From JAAELZ01 sp965237995 (GTDB lineage Bacteria > Pseudomonadota > Gammaproteobacteria > Arenicellales > Poriferihabitantaceae): DNA of 64,000 nt. Location of the stretch: contig CBDEGO010000003.1 in the NCBI GenBank assembly GCA_965237995.1, positions 62,001 through 126,000 of the forward strand, written 5' to 3'. Below the pieces are notes generated by a model. The model was not told the DNA's origin and ran no database searches. It worked only from the letters and a program-made list of their open reading frames with translations. A program made the position numbers and the translations under genes. Numbering within the stretch: position 1 is the first letter of the stretch; the number at the start of each line of letters is the position of its first letter. Positions 51,230 to 60,714 of this stretch are shown piece after piece.

Positions 51230-52240
51230 ATGTTCGCTTTTATATTACGTAAAATTGGATTACTGATTCCTACTTTTATAGGGGTCACAGTGGCGTCTTT
51301 TGCATTTATCCGTTTGTTACCCGGCGATCCTGTCTTATTGATGGCGGGCGAGCGCGGAATGACAGAGGAACGGCATGCCGCTATGATGACCAAGTTTGGT
51401 TATGACCGACCTTTGGTCGAGCAATACTGGGAGTATTTAACTGGTATTTTCCAAGGAGATCTAGGTGATTCCTTGGTAACGAAAAAACCTGTTTTTGAAG
51501 AATTTTTCACTTTGTTTCCTGCCACCTTAGAACTTTCTATCTGCGCGATAATCTTTGCTGTGTTGTTGGGTGTCCCTGCGGGTATTGTGGCTGCAACTAA
51601 ACGCGGTACTTTCGTAGACCATAGTATCATGGGCACCGCCTTAGTGGGCTTTTCGATGCCGATCTTCTGGTGGGGCTTGCTGATGATTGTACTGTTTTCA
51701 GGCATTCTTGGGTGGACGCCGGTATCAGGCCGCATATCCCTGCTGTATTATTTCGAGCAAAGCACCGGGTTTATGCTAATCGACAGCTGGCTTTCGGGCC
51801 AAAAAGGTGCGTTTAGCTCAGCACTCTCGCATTTAATTTTGCCGACCATCGTGCTAGGCACCATCCCATTAGCAGTCATTGCGCGCCAAACGCGTTCAGC
51901 CATGCTAGAAGTATTAAGCGAAGACTATGTACGCACCGCCAGAGCAAAAGGCTTATCTCCGTTTAGAGTCATCGGCATTCATGCTTTACGTAATGCGTTG
52001 ATTCCGGTCATCACGACAATCGGGTTACAAATTGGTGTGCTACTCGCGGGGGCCATTTTGACAGAAACCATTTTTTCGTGGCCCGGCATCGGCAAATGGA
52101 TGGTTGATTCTATCTTCCGTCGCGATTATCCCTCGGTACAAGGTGGACTATTAATGATTGCTGGTATCGTAATGGTCGTCAATTTACTTGTAGATATTTT
52201 GTACGGGCTGATTAACCCGCGTATACGCCACGTGGCCTAA
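51230..52240 (+). CDS. dppB: Dipeptide ABC transporter permease DppB
   Basis: The 336-residue permease has about six membrane segments and the family's N-terminal IRLLPGDPVLLMAG motif. The EAA-type loop is visible in EDYVRTARAKGLSPFRVIGIHALRNALIPV. TETIFSWPGIGKWMVDSI is typical of DppB. It starts 84 bases after dppA and ends 4 bases before dppC. Confidence 0.95.
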   Translation: MFAFILRKIGLLIPTFIGVTVASFAFIRLLPGDPVLLMAGERGMTEERHAAMMTKFGYDRPLVEQYWEYLTGIFQGDLGDSLVTKKPVFEEFFTLFPATLELSICAIIFAVLLGVPAGIVAATKRGTFVDHSIMGTALVGFSMPIFWWGLLMIVLFSGILGWTPVSGRISLLYYFEQSTGFMLIDSWLSGQKGAFSSALSHLILPTIVLGTIPLAVIARQTRSAMLEVLSEDYVRTARAKGLSPFRVIGIHALRNALIPVITTIGLQIGVLLAGAILTETIFSWPGIGKWMVDSIFRRDYPSVQGGLLMIAGIVMVVNLLVDILYGLINPRIRHVA

Positions 52241-52244
52241 AGCA

Positions 52245-53147
52245 ATGAATACGCAAGCATCAACATCCAATGAGCTAATGAAGCCGCAGAGTGGTTTTAA
52301 AGAATTCTGGCATTATTTTAGTTCTAACCGAGGCGCGGTAATTGGCCTATTTTTCTTCATCGGGGTTTGTTTGGTCGCGTTACTGGCTGATTTTATCGCC
52401 CCGCACGAACCCACTCAGCAATATAGAGATGCCTTACTCACACCACCGGTATGGCAAGACGGAGGCGACTGGAAATTTTTATTGGGAACAGATGCGGTTG
52501 GTCGCGATATTTTATCTCGATTAATTTATGGTAGTCGGTATTCCTTATTTGTTGGTTTTATTGTCGTTTCGATCTCCCTTTCTGTTGGCGTACTCATAGG
52601 CTTAATCTCCGGTTCTATGGGAGGAGTAGTTGACACCATCATTATGCGAATTATGGATACGATTCTCGCTTTTCCTAGCCTATTATTAGCGCTCGTGTTA
52701 GTGGCTATTTTAGGCCCTAGTTTAACCAACGCAATGATCGCTATCGCCATTACTTTGCAACCGCATTACGTTAGATTAACCCGTGCTGCAGTCCTGAGTG
52801 AACGCGGCAAAGATTATGTTACAGCCGCTAAAGTCAGTGGTGTGGGACCGTTACGTCTTATGCTTATCACCATATTGCCAAATTGCCTAGCACCACTTAT
52901 TGTACAAGCGTCACTTTCTTTTTCTGATGCTATTTTGGCTGCCGCCGCCTTAGGGTTTCTCGGCATGGGTGCACAGCCTCCTACGCCAGAATGGGGTACT
53001 ATGTTAGCTGAGGCACGAGAATTCATCCTAAGAGCTTGGTGGGTCGTCACCTTCCCAGGTTTGGCTATTTTATTCACGGTATTAGCCATCAACTTAATGG
53101 GTGACGGCTTACGTGACGCACTAGATCCCAAGCTCAAAAGGTCATAG
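52245..53147 (+). CDS. dppC: Dipeptide ABC transporter permease DppC
   Basis: The 300-residue permease has the typical N-terminal segment, LGTDAVGRDILSRLIYGSRYS, a MDTILAFPSLLLALVLVAI segment and the EAA loop GKDYVTAAKVSGVGPLRLMLITILPN. GFLGMGAQPPTPEWGTMLAEA is a DppC/OppC hallmark. It pairs with DppB as the membrane core of the importer; dppB and dppC are separated by 4 bases and dppD follows after 3. Confidence 0.95.
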   Translation: MNTQASTSNELMKPQSGFKEFWHYFSSNRGAVIGLFFFIGVCLVALLADFIAPHEPTQQYRDALLTPPVWQDGGDWKFLLGTDAVGRDILSRLIYGSRYSLFVGFIVVSISLSVGVLIGLISGSMGGVVDTIIMRIMDTILAFPSLLLALVLVAILGPSLTNAMIAIAITLQPHYVRLTRAAVLSERGKDYVTAAKVSGVGPLRLMLITILPNCLAPLIVQASLSFSDAILAAAALGFLGMGAQPPTPEWGTMLAEAREFILRAWWVVTFPGLAILFTVLAINLMGDGLRDALDPKLKRS

Positions 53148-53150
53148 CAA

Positions 53151-54131
53151 ATGGCCTTGCTATGCATTAAAAACTTAAGCGTTGAGTTCAACACCTCAAG
53201 TGGTGCTTTTAGAGCAGTTGATCAACTCTCTCTGGAAGTCGATCATGGTGAAGTATTAGCCATTGTAGGCGAGTCTGGTTCAGGGAAATCTGTTGCAATG
53301 TTGGCGGTTATGGGCTTGTTGCCATGGACAGCAACCATCACAGCGGACCAATTGCAATTTAATGGCATTGACTTGTTGTCGTTAAACAAACGAGACAAGC
53401 GCGAGTTAATTGGTCAAGAAATCAGTATGATTTTCCAAGAGCCAATGACAAGCCTTAACCCCTGTTTCACCGTTGGTTTTCAGTTAGCAGAGGCGATTAA
53501 ACCTAAAATAAGCCGTAAAGAGCGCAAACAACGTTGTATTGAGTTGATGCAATTAGTGGGGATTCCAGCACCAGCCGATAGGCTGTCTGCGTTTCCACAT
53601 CAATTATCTGGTGGCATGAGTCAACGGGTGATGATTGCGATGGCAATTGCCAGTAACCCTAAGTTGTTGATCGCTGATGAGCCAACTACCGCATTAGATG
53701 TCACTATCCAAGCGCAAATACTCGAGCTATTGTTAGATATTCAGAAAAAAACAGATATGGCTCTTGTGTTAATAACCCATGACATGGGTGTAGTGGCAGA
53801 GACCGCCCAGCGCGTGCAGGTGCAGTACGCCGGCCAAAAAATCGAAGAGCAAAATGTTAAGGCCTTGTTCGATACACCTTTTCATCCATACACTGCCGCA
53901 TTATTAGCTGCATTGCCAGAGCGCGCTACCGGTCGTGAACTGCCATCGATCCCAGGCGTTGTACCTGGCCAGCACGATAGACCAACTGGATGCTTGTTTT
54001 CACCGCGTTGTGCCTCAGCGCAAACGCTTTGCCATTCTCAAGCGCCGCAAGCGTCAGATAAATTTGTTGGTTTAGCGCGTTGTCATTTCCCCATTGAGTA
54101 CACAGCGTCAGAACGGGAGCAAAGTAAATGA
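53151..54131 (+). CDS. dppD: Dipeptide ABC transporter ATP-binding protein DppD
   Basis: The 326-residue ATPase has Walker A GESGSGKS, the ABC signature LSGGMSQRV, Walker B LLIADEPTTALDVT and the H-loop THDMG. The C-terminal oligopeptide/dipeptide extension has a Cys-rich stretch (TGCLFSPRCASAQTLCHS) that often binds an Fe-S cluster. The stop overlaps the dppF start by 4 bases. Confidence 0.95.
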   Translation: MALLCIKNLSVEFNTSSGAFRAVDQLSLEVDHGEVLAIVGESGSGKSVAMLAVMGLLPWTATITADQLQFNGIDLLSLNKRDKRELIGQEISMIFQEPMTSLNPCFTVGFQLAEAIKPKISRKERKQRCIELMQLVGIPAPADRLSAFPHQLSGGMSQRVMIAMAIASNPKLLIADEPTTALDVTIQAQILELLLDIQKKTDMALVLITHDMGVVAETAQRVQVQYAGQKIEEQNVKALFDTPFHPYTAALLAALPERATGRELPSIPGVVPGQHDRPTGCLFSPRCASAQTLCHSQAPQASDKFVGLARCHFPIEYTASEREQSK

Positions 54132-55108
54132 CTCAGCCTGTCCTAGTTGCTAAGGAAATCAGCAAGCATTATTCGGTCAATCGAAGCCCATTTAAAGCTC
54201 CTGACAACCTCATTGCATTAGATAAAGTTAGTTTTTCATTGCACCGAGGCCAAACGTTAGCAATTGTAGGCGAATCAGGTTGCGGCAAGTCTACACTCGC
54301 CCAATTGGTCAGCATGATAAACCCACCTACTTCGGGTTCTTTACTCATTGACGGCAATGAAATTGCAGGCGCTTCCAACGAACTACTGAGGTCTTTGCGC
54401 TCGCGGGTTCAAATCGTATTTCAAAATCCGTTTGGCTCGTTAAACCCTCGTCAGAAAATTGGCTCGGCATTAGTAGAGCCACTAAGAATGAACACAGCAC
54501 TGACCAAAGCTGAGTGCAACGACAAGGCACGAGAAATGATCGAACAAGTTGGCCTACGCACGGAGTTTCTCGATCGCTACCCGCACATGTTTTCAGGTGG
54601 TCAGCGGCAGCGAATCGCCATCGCACGCGCTTTGATGCTTAACCCTGAAGTGTTGGTACTGGATGAGCCAGTTTCTGCATTAGATGTATCTATACAGGCT
54701 CAAATACTTAATTTACTCAATGAGTTACAAGATAAACATAATCTAGCTTATCTGTTCATAAGTCACGACCTTTCCGTAGTGAAGCACATCGCAGATGAGG
54801 TGATAGTGATGTATTTAGGGCGCACTGTCGAAAAAGGCGAGAGCACCGCATTTTTCAAACATTCGCGTCACCCCTATTCTCAAGCCTTATTGGCATCAAC
54901 TCCGGTGCCTATTCCCGGGGTAGATAAACAAAGAATCAGTCTAGAAGGCGAAATTCCGTCGCCAATCGACCCGCCCACAGGCTGCACATTTCACCCACGT
55001 TGTCCAAAATATGAAAACGTGTGCAGTGAGTCTGCTCCGTCACTACATTCGCTAGTCGCTGAAGGCTCCACGCAAGCGGCCTGCCACATTGTAAACAAGG
55101 TTACTTAA
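54128..55108 (+). CDS. dppF: Dipeptide ABC transporter ATP-binding protein DppF
   Basis: The 326-residue ATPase has Walker A GESGCGKS, the signature FSGGQRQRIAIA, Walker B VLVLDEPVSALDVS and the H-loop SHDLS, plus the C-terminal Cys motif (TGCTFHPRCPKYENVC). It completes the five-gene operon, which is intact and should be functional. No further gene follows on this strand; the next genes are convergent. Confidence 0.95.
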   Translation: MTQPVLVAKEISKHYSVNRSPFKAPDNLIALDKVSFSLHRGQTLAIVGESGCGKSTLAQLVSMINPPTSGSLLIDGNEIAGASNELLRSLRSRVQIVFQNPFGSLNPRQKIGSALVEPLRMNTALTKAECNDKAREMIEQVGLRTEFLDRYPHMFSGGQRQRIAIARALMLNPEVLVLDEPVSALDVSIQAQILNLLNELQDKHNLAYLFISHDLSVVKHIADEVIVMYLGRTVEKGESTAFFKHSRHPYSQALLASTPVPIPGVDKQRISLEGEIPSPIDPPTGCTFHPRCPKYENVCSESAPSLHSLVAEGSTQAACHIVNKVT

Positions 55109-55182
55109 GTATTAACAAATTAGCTAACAAGACCCAGTGATGCAGCAACTAGCGCAGGCAGAAACAAGTCACTAGATCTATA

Positions 55183-55677
55183 TTAGTTATTGCCCGCTAA
55201 TTCAGTCCAGGCCTTATCGGCTTGTACTTTATACTTCTCCCAATTGCCATTATTCCATCTTTTTCGCCCTCTTGGCGCATAGAATACGTACAACTGGTCG
55301 TCGAATATCTCCCAAGTCTTGCCATTGGTTTTATAGAGGCCTTCTCCTAAGCTTAATGCGTTAGCGCAATGACCATTGTATGCGGGCGTATAGCGCTCTG
55401 GGTCAGCCGCAAACGCATCCGCGTTTTGTTTGTTACTAAATCGCCAAGTCGCCCCTTGGTAGTCGACGCTGTATTGTTTATCGCCTAATTGACGCTGGTG
55501 CTTAGCCACCGCATCGGGCTGATGATAAGCCACCGTATCGTGCCCACCTATTATCACACCAGTGACTAAATTTGCGCCATTGGGTTCTTTCGCTTGGATA
55601 GCTAAAGGCAAACAAGCTAGCACTAGCAACAAGGTGGAGCACCGAATAACCTTTGCCAAAAATAGTTTAATGAACAT
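55183..55677 (-). CDS. Exported YHS-domain protein, paralogue of the 25088 gene
   Basis: The 164-residue protein has a signal peptide (KVIRCSTLLLVLACLPLAIQAK) and YHS-like strands: VIIGGHDTVAYHQPDAVAKH, SVDYQGATWRFSNKQNADAF and ERYTPAYNGHCANALS, then a positively charged C-terminal tail. It shares the plan of the protein at 25088-25540 but replaces GYDVTAY with HDTVAYH. It converges with the dpp operon. The role is unknown. Confidence 0.85.
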   Translation of the reverse strand: MFIKLFLAKVIRCSTLLLVLACLPLAIQAKEPNGANLVTGVIIGGHDTVAYHQPDAVAKHQRQLGDKQYSVDYQGATWRFSNKQNADAFAADPERYTPAYNGHCANALSLGEGLYKTNGKTWEIFDDQLYVFYAPRGRKRWNNGNWEKYKVQADKAWTELAGNN

Positions 55678-55841
55678 AGTTTAAAAGATTGGTGTAGTTG
55701 CAAGTTAGTCTAATAATATGAGCGTTAAGTTCCCTAGTCTATCCGTAGTGCTTTGGGCTTTATCGTGATGATGACGTATAAGGCTTGAACGGTATATCCA
55801 AGCGTCAAAGCGAAACCTTTGAGGCGCTTATCTTGAAATCA

Positions 55842-56675
55842 TCATTGTGCAGTCTGATCTAACCAATTAATGACTACGTTAGCGAGTGCGTCGCTGTAAC
55901 CCGTAAAATAATGATTCGCTTCTTCAATCATCATTTGTTGTGAATGTACGTGGCCATTTTCTTTCAACATCTGTTGTCTTGCTGACACCATTTTCAACGG
56001 TGCAGGAAATTCATTTTGACCATATACATCTAACACCGGAATCTTCAATTGGCCAATGGGAATAGGCGTTTGCAATGGCTGATGTTTATCCGTTGCACCT
56101 AAACCCATGGCGATATATCCATCGATTAAGTCAGCTCCTTTGGCATTCAACCAATCATTCGTCATATGCGCTCCGCAACTGTGCGCGGCAATATATACTT
56201 TTTCATATCCCTCCATTCGCAAATAGTTTACCGCGGCTTCAATACGCTGGTGGGCATAGCTAAGGATAGGTAGATAGTCGTTATAAGTATGTCCTTTTTC
56301 TAAAACGGGGAGTTGTATCGCAAAGCTAGACCATCCGTTCTCAGATAACGCCACGCGTAGCGGCCCAGCTACATTGCTATCTTCCGGGCTGACATCTCTG
56401 CCATGTAACACCAGTACCGCGCCCTTGCTGTTCTCTACTTCGATATAAATGGAATAAAAGTCACGCTCGTTGGCGCTGAGCCACACCACTTCGCCATCGA
56501 AGACGTCCGGTACAACCTGCGCTGCAATGCGGTCTTCACGAGCATAATCTGGAACTAGCTGTGCAATAGACGCGGCGGAAAATAACGCTGCTAGTAAACC
56601 TAAGCAAGTTGATAAACAACGAATGTGGAACGGTAAGGATGCATTAGCTATCATAATGGACACAATGATAGTCAT
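55842..56675 (-). CDS. Exported alpha/beta hydrolase-like DUF3530 family protein
   Basis: The 277-residue frame (start possibly at a later Met) has an N-terminal signal or anchor segment (CLSTCLGLLAALFSAASIAQ). The core shows AVLVLHGRDVSPEDSNVAGPL, a nucleophile-elbow-like IAAHSCGAHM (Ser in AHSCG), PVLDVYGQNEFPAPLK near the acid position, and EANHYFTG with a terminal His. This is the DUF3530 family, a lineage of alpha/beta hydrolases with unknown substrate. It stands between the YHS gene and the M19-like gene. Confidence 0.78.
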   Translation of the reverse strand: MTIIVSIMIANASLPFHIRCLSTCLGLLAALFSAASIAQLVPDYAREDRIAAQVVPDVFDGEVVWLSANERDFYSIYIEVENSKGAVLVLHGRDVSPEDSNVAGPLRVALSENGWSSFAIQLPVLEKGHTYNDYLPILSYAHQRIEAAVNYLRMEGYEKVYIAAHSCGAHMTNDWLNAKGADLIDGYIAMGLGATDKHQPLQTPIPIGQLKIPVLDVYGQNEFPAPLKMVSARQQMLKENGHVHSQQMMIEEANHYFTGYSDALANVVINWLDQTAQ

Positions 56676-56746
56676 TCAGAGGCCCATTTACACTCTTCCA
56701 TTAGGAATAAATTGGCTGATGAGCAGAATTTCTGCGCTACTTACGT

Positions 56747-57736
56747 CTAAGCTGGACCAAACGAGTCCTTAAAGAAGCGCAGCCAATTACCTCCCATCAC
56801 TTTAGCTATTTCATTATCATGCATGCCGAAATCTTTAAGGCCCTGTGCGATATTGCTAAAGTGTAAATTATTCTCAAACCAAGTGGGTTGAGCGGGCCAA
56901 TTAGCGTTGGACGCCGAGCCTTCGCCGTAATCTTTATCAATTGACCAGCGACCATTACGCATCCAAGTTAATATTGACGTTGGCTGACCTTGGCATAAAT
57001 CAGAACCCAAACCAATGTTGTCAATACCCATTAAATCACTCGTGCGGGCAATCATCTCGCAAAAATCTGTTAGTTTGCAGTTTGGACCATCTTTCAAATG
57101 AAACGGATACATACTAAAACCCAGCATACCGCCGCTTTCGCCCAGAGCGCGCAATACGGTATCCGACTTATTGCGTAAGGCTGGTTCAAATGAAGTTGGG
57201 TTAGCATGGGTAATGGCAATAGGACGTGTAGAAATCTCTATTGCATCTAAAGTTGACTGCTCCGCGCTATGTGACATATCAACCACCATGCCCACGCGAT
57301 TCATTTCTGCTATGGCTTGCTTACCAAAGCGCGTTACCCCGCTATCTGTAGACTCGTAACAGCCTGTAGCCAACGGGCTTTGGTTGTTATAGGTCAACTG
57401 CATGATGCGCACCCCTAGTTGATGAAAGATTTCGACTAAAAATACGTCGTTATCAATGGGCGAGCAATTTTGGAAGCCAAAAACAATGCCCGTCAAACCT
57501 TTTTCTTTCGCAATCAATACATCGTCTGCCGATCTCACTGGCATAATGAGGTCACTAAATTGCTGAAAGCGTTGATTCCAATCAGCGATATTGCTAATCG
57601 TCTCAAACGTGTTCTCGTGATACACAATGGTGACGTGAACGCAATCCACACCGCCCGCGCGCATCTGCTCGAAGGTCTCACGGCCCCAGTGAGAATACTG
57701 AAGGCCGTCAATTACTACGTTGTCTTGGCTCATCAA
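56747..57736 (-). CDS. Peptidase M19 (membrane dipeptidase)-like protein with altered metal site
   Basis: The 329-residue protein belongs to the renal-dipeptidase superfamily: GVRIMQLTYNNQSPLATGCYE, VGMVVDMSHSAEQST, PIAITHANPTSFEPALRNKSD and MGIDNIGLGSDLCQG. However, the N-terminal H-x-D metal pair is replaced (VIDGLQYSHWGRE) and the bridging Glu region reads FGFQNCSPI. This subgroup resembles the Pseudomonas PA5396 protein, found beside the dimethylglycine/glycine-betaine catabolic genes, so a C-N bond-related role in methylated-amine metabolism is possible. The aldehyde dehydrogenase gene ends 6 bases upstream of it, in the same direction. Confidence 0.82.
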   Translation of the reverse strand: MMSQDNVVIDGLQYSHWGRETFEQMRAGGVDCVHVTIVYHENTFETISNIADWNQRFQQFSDLIMPVRSADDVLIAKEKGLTGIVFGFQNCSPIDNDVFLVEIFHQLGVRIMQLTYNNQSPLATGCYESTDSGVTRFGKQAIAEMNRVGMVVDMSHSAEQSTLDAIEISTRPIAITHANPTSFEPALRNKSDTVLRALGESGGMLGFSMYPFHLKDGPNCKLTDFCEMIARTSDLMGIDNIGLGSDLCQGQPTSILTWMRNGRWSIDKDYGEGSASNANWPAQPTWFENNLHFSNIAQGLKDFGMHDNEIAKVMGGNWLRFFKDSFGPA

Positions 57737-57742
57737 TCGCTC

Positions 57743-59179
57743 CTAGTAAGCCTTCATGTAAGTCGTCTTCACTACTGTGTAAAACTCCGCAGCATATTTA
57801 CCTTGCTCACGGCTACCATAGCTAGAGTTTTTGCGACCGCCGAAAGGCACGTGATAGTCGGTTCCTGCTGTTGGCAGATTGATCATCACACAACCTGACT
57901 TAGCGTTGTGCTTAAAGTGATTGGCATTCGCTAACGACTCGGTAATGATGCCAGCGGTTAAACCAAATTCCGTGTCATTCACCATATCTAGCGCTTCATC
58001 ATAGGAATCAACTTTGATCACGCAAGCAATCGGGCCAAAAATTTCGTCACGGTTGATGGTCATGTCATTGCTACCATCGATAAACAGAGCAGGTGCCATG
58101 TAGTAACCCGATGTACTCATCTCTAGTCGTTCTCCACCGCAAACTAAGGTTGCGCCTTGGTCTTGGCCGACTTTTAAATAATGCTCGTTCTGCTTGATTT
58201 GTGACTCACTCACCACGGGGCCAATCTGGCTGCCCTCTTCTAGCGCTGGCCCCACTTTTAGCGCCTTAACACGCTCTGTCATCGCCGCAACGAATTCGTC
58301 GTGTACGTCTTTGTGTACGATTAACCTTGAAGAAGCCGTGCATTTTTGGCCTGTACTGAAATAAGCGCCGTTTACAGCGCAATCAACGGCTGTTTGTAGA
58401 TTTGCTGAAGAGTCAACATACAACGCATTCTTAGAGCCCATCTCTAGCTGTACTTTAGCTAAATTAGCCACCGCATTTGCCGCAATTTTCTTGCCTGCGT
58501 TCAAAGAGCCAGTAAAAGTGACCGCATTCACTTTCGGAGAAGAAACCATGGCATCGCCAATGGTCGCACCGGCGCCCATTACTAAATTAAACACACCGTC
58601 TGGTAAGCCTTGGCGACTCATGATTTCTGCAAAATTGCATGCCGTTGCAGGTGTTAGATTAGCGGGTTTCCAAATAACTGCATTTCCATAAGCAAGTGCT
58701 GGCGCAATTTTCCACGCAGCGCAAGCCATTGGGAAGTTCCAAGGGGTAACAACTGCGACCACGCCCACTGGTTCACGGCGTGCTTCAACTTCAATACCTG
58801 GGCGTACTGAGTCTGTGACTTCGCCCATCTGACGTAACACTTCGGCTGCATAATAAGTAAAAAACTGACCAGAGCGATACATTTCACCAAAACCTTCTGG
58901 CTTCGTTTTACCTTCTTCACGTGACAAGGTTTCGCCCAGTTCGGCTGCGCGCTCCATCATCTCGTTACCGATGGCCATCAATACATTATAACGATGCTCT
59001 AAGCCTGTTTTCACCCACTCAACTTGCCCCGCTTGCGCAGCAGCTAATGCATCATCTAAGTCTTGTGGCGTCGCTTGTGCATATTCACCAATTACATCGC
59101 TCAGGTCAGAAGGATTAACGTTGGTGACAGTCGAAGCGCCATCGCGCCACTGCCCAGCAATATAGTTTTGAGTTTTCAT
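57743..59179 (-). CDS. Aldehyde dehydrogenase family protein
   Basis: The 478-residue enzyme has VVAVVTPWNFPMACAAWKIAPALAYGNAVIWKPA, the Glu region VQLEMGSKNAL and the catalytic Cys in STGQKCTASSRLIVHK; DEIFGPIACVIKV and FGGRKNSSYGSREQG complete the fold. The closest-looking relatives are 2-ketoglutarate-semialdehyde-type dehydrogenases (NYIAGQWRDG start). The product should be an NAD(P)+-dependent enzyme making a carboxylic acid. It lies upstream of the M19-like gene with 6 bases between them, so both likely work in one pathway of unknown substrate. Confidence 0.92.
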   Translation of the reverse strand: MKTQNYIAGQWRDGASTVTNVNPSDLSDVIGEYAQATPQDLDDALAAAQAGQVEWVKTGLEHRYNVLMAIGNEMMERAAELGETLSREEGKTKPEGFGEMYRSGQFFTYYAAEVLRQMGEVTDSVRPGIEVEARREPVGVVAVVTPWNFPMACAAWKIAPALAYGNAVIWKPANLTPATACNFAEIMSRQGLPDGVFNLVMGAGATIGDAMVSSPKVNAVTFTGSLNAGKKIAANAVANLAKVQLEMGSKNALYVDSSANLQTAVDCAVNGAYFSTGQKCTASSRLIVHKDVHDEFVAAMTERVKALKVGPALEEGSQIGPVVSESQIKQNEHYLKVGQDQGATLVCGGERLEMSTSGYYMAPALFIDGSNDMTINRDEIFGPIACVIKVDSYDEALDMVNDTEFGLTAGIITESLANANHFKHNAKSGCVMINLPTAGTDYHVPFGGRKNSSYGSREQGKYAAEFYTVVKTTYMKAY

Positions 59180-59859
59180 GGTTGAATAAAGTTTATAGTA
59201 CTAAATGAGATTATTAACGCCCGTACTCTATAGCCAATGAGCTTTTCAGCAGAGTATTAAATTACAATAATATAGCCGAGTTTTCAGCTTTGTGAGTATA
59301 GCTAAAATAATGGTCTTATTTATTCAAAATAGCTGAATTCGATGTATGAATCTGTGAAGCAGCTTACCTACTTAAACTATAAATTCTGCATAGATTTTTA
59401 CGCATTAATTAAGGGGGCTAAGGCGCAACGGAACGGACGATCACGTTAAGGAATTATCGACGTCTCTTAATTTTGTTAATTAGGAATCATCGCGTGGAAG
59501 CGTAATAATAATTCAAGATTCAGTTTGTCACTAACCACTCCACAAATGTAATTGCAGTTGTTGTTGGAGATAAGTAATATTAAATAGTGAACATTATTAA
59601 AACCAAAATACGCAAACTCCGCTGTCAGGGTGACGTTCGTATTTATCGTCGCGACAACCTACTTCGTGCTGATAGAAACGGTTTCGAAAGTGCCACAGTC
59701 GCTCACAACTGCGCACAAGCGGATGCATCGCGCGTGTCAATTTCAAAAATCTTATATACAGCTGGCTACCCTGGTTTGACAGGCGTTCACCAATCGAAGC
59801 CGATATAACCATGTTTTTAGAGGACCAATTCGCACCTCTAATAAACAGAGAATAAAACC
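59180..59859. other. Long intergenic region without a supported gene
   Basis: About 680 bases lie between the divergent aldehyde dehydrogenase and oxygenase genes. Two overlapping short frames on opposite strands near 59587-59812 are open but match no family I recognise and have weak start contexts (a GTG at 59587). The region likely holds both promoters, and perhaps decayed sequence at its centre. AGAGAATAAAACC before 59860 is the ribosome site of the oxygenase gene. Confidence 0.4.
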
Positions 59860-60714
59860 ATGATGAACACTCTTTTACCTGAGCAAATGATCAATTACTT
59901 AAGCTATCCAATTGATGATATTAATAATGCAAAAAGGCAGATCGCTATTGAACAGGTACGAGCCGAATTAGCCAATGATGGTTGCGCCGTGATTCGTAAT
60001 TTTTTCAGCAAGGCAGGATTACAAACACTGCTAACAGAAGCGAACGAACGTAAATCAGAAGCATATTATTCGCCGAGCAAGCTATGTAATGTTTATCTTA
60101 ACGAAGGCGATCCAGAGTTTCCTGAAGATCATCCAATTAATGTTTTTATTCCGCGTACTAACGGTTTTATTACCTCTGATTGCTTTAGCGATAAAACGCA
60201 CTCGCGTCAGCTTTATTACTGGGAGCCGCTAAAGCAGTTTCTACGTGAATGCCTTGACATAGATGAACTACATATCTATGAAGACCCAATCTCGAACATG
60301 ATCGTCAATGTAGGCAAACCAGGGCAGGAATTCAATTGGCACTTCGATACAAACGAATTTACCATTACCATGTTGTTGCAACCCGCCGAGTCAGGTGGGC
60401 ATTTTGAGTACGTTCCGGGGCTACGTAGTGCTAAGGATGAATGTTACGACGAAGTCGGTAAAGTGCTCAATGGTGATCGAGATCGAGTTAAACGTCTCGA
60501 ATTAAATGCCGGAGACTTGCAGTTTTTTTTCGGCCGTTTCTCACTGCATCAAGTGACTGAGAATACCGGTGATGGAGATCGATTATTGTTGATAATGTCG
60601 TTTAGTGAACAACCAGGCATGGTTGGCAGCATGGCACGAGTTAAATCACTCTACGGAAAAGTTACGGATGCCAACGTGCAAACAATGGTTCGCGCCGACG
60701 GATTAGTTGACTAA
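59860..60714 (+). CDS. Fe(II)/2-oxoglutarate-dependent dioxygenase
   Basis: The 284-residue enzyme shows the H-x-D pair in FNWHFDTNEFTITMLLQPAE, a GGHFEYVPGLR strand, the distal His in FFGRFSLHQVTEN and the Arg in DRLLLIMSFSEQPG, all in the order of the double-stranded beta-helix 2OG oxygenases. There is no signal peptide. Neighbours give no substrate; arginine-related genes lie 2-3 kb to the right, so hydroxylation of an amino acid is conceivable but unproven. The start is the first of two adjacent ATGs. Confidence 0.85.
   Translation: MMNTLLPEQMINYLSYPIDDINNAKRQIAIEQVRAELANDGCAVIRNFFSKAGLQTLLTEANERKSEAYYSPSKLCNVYLNEGDPEFPEDHPINVFIPRTNGFITSDCFSDKTHSRQLYYWEPLKQFLRECLDIDELHIYEDPISNMIVNVGKPGQEFNWHFDTNEFTITMLLQPAESGGHFEYVPGLRSAKDECYDEVGKVLNGDRDRVKRLELNAGDLQFFFGRFSLHQVTENTGDGDRLLLIMSFSEQPGMVGSMARVKSLYGKVTDANVQTMVRADGLVD

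Noticed and set aside
59587..59812. Opposed short frames of 73 (GTG start, plus) and 71 codons (minus)
   Set aside because: No recognised domain and weak start contexts; two opposed frames over the same DNA cannot both be supported and neither could be preferred.
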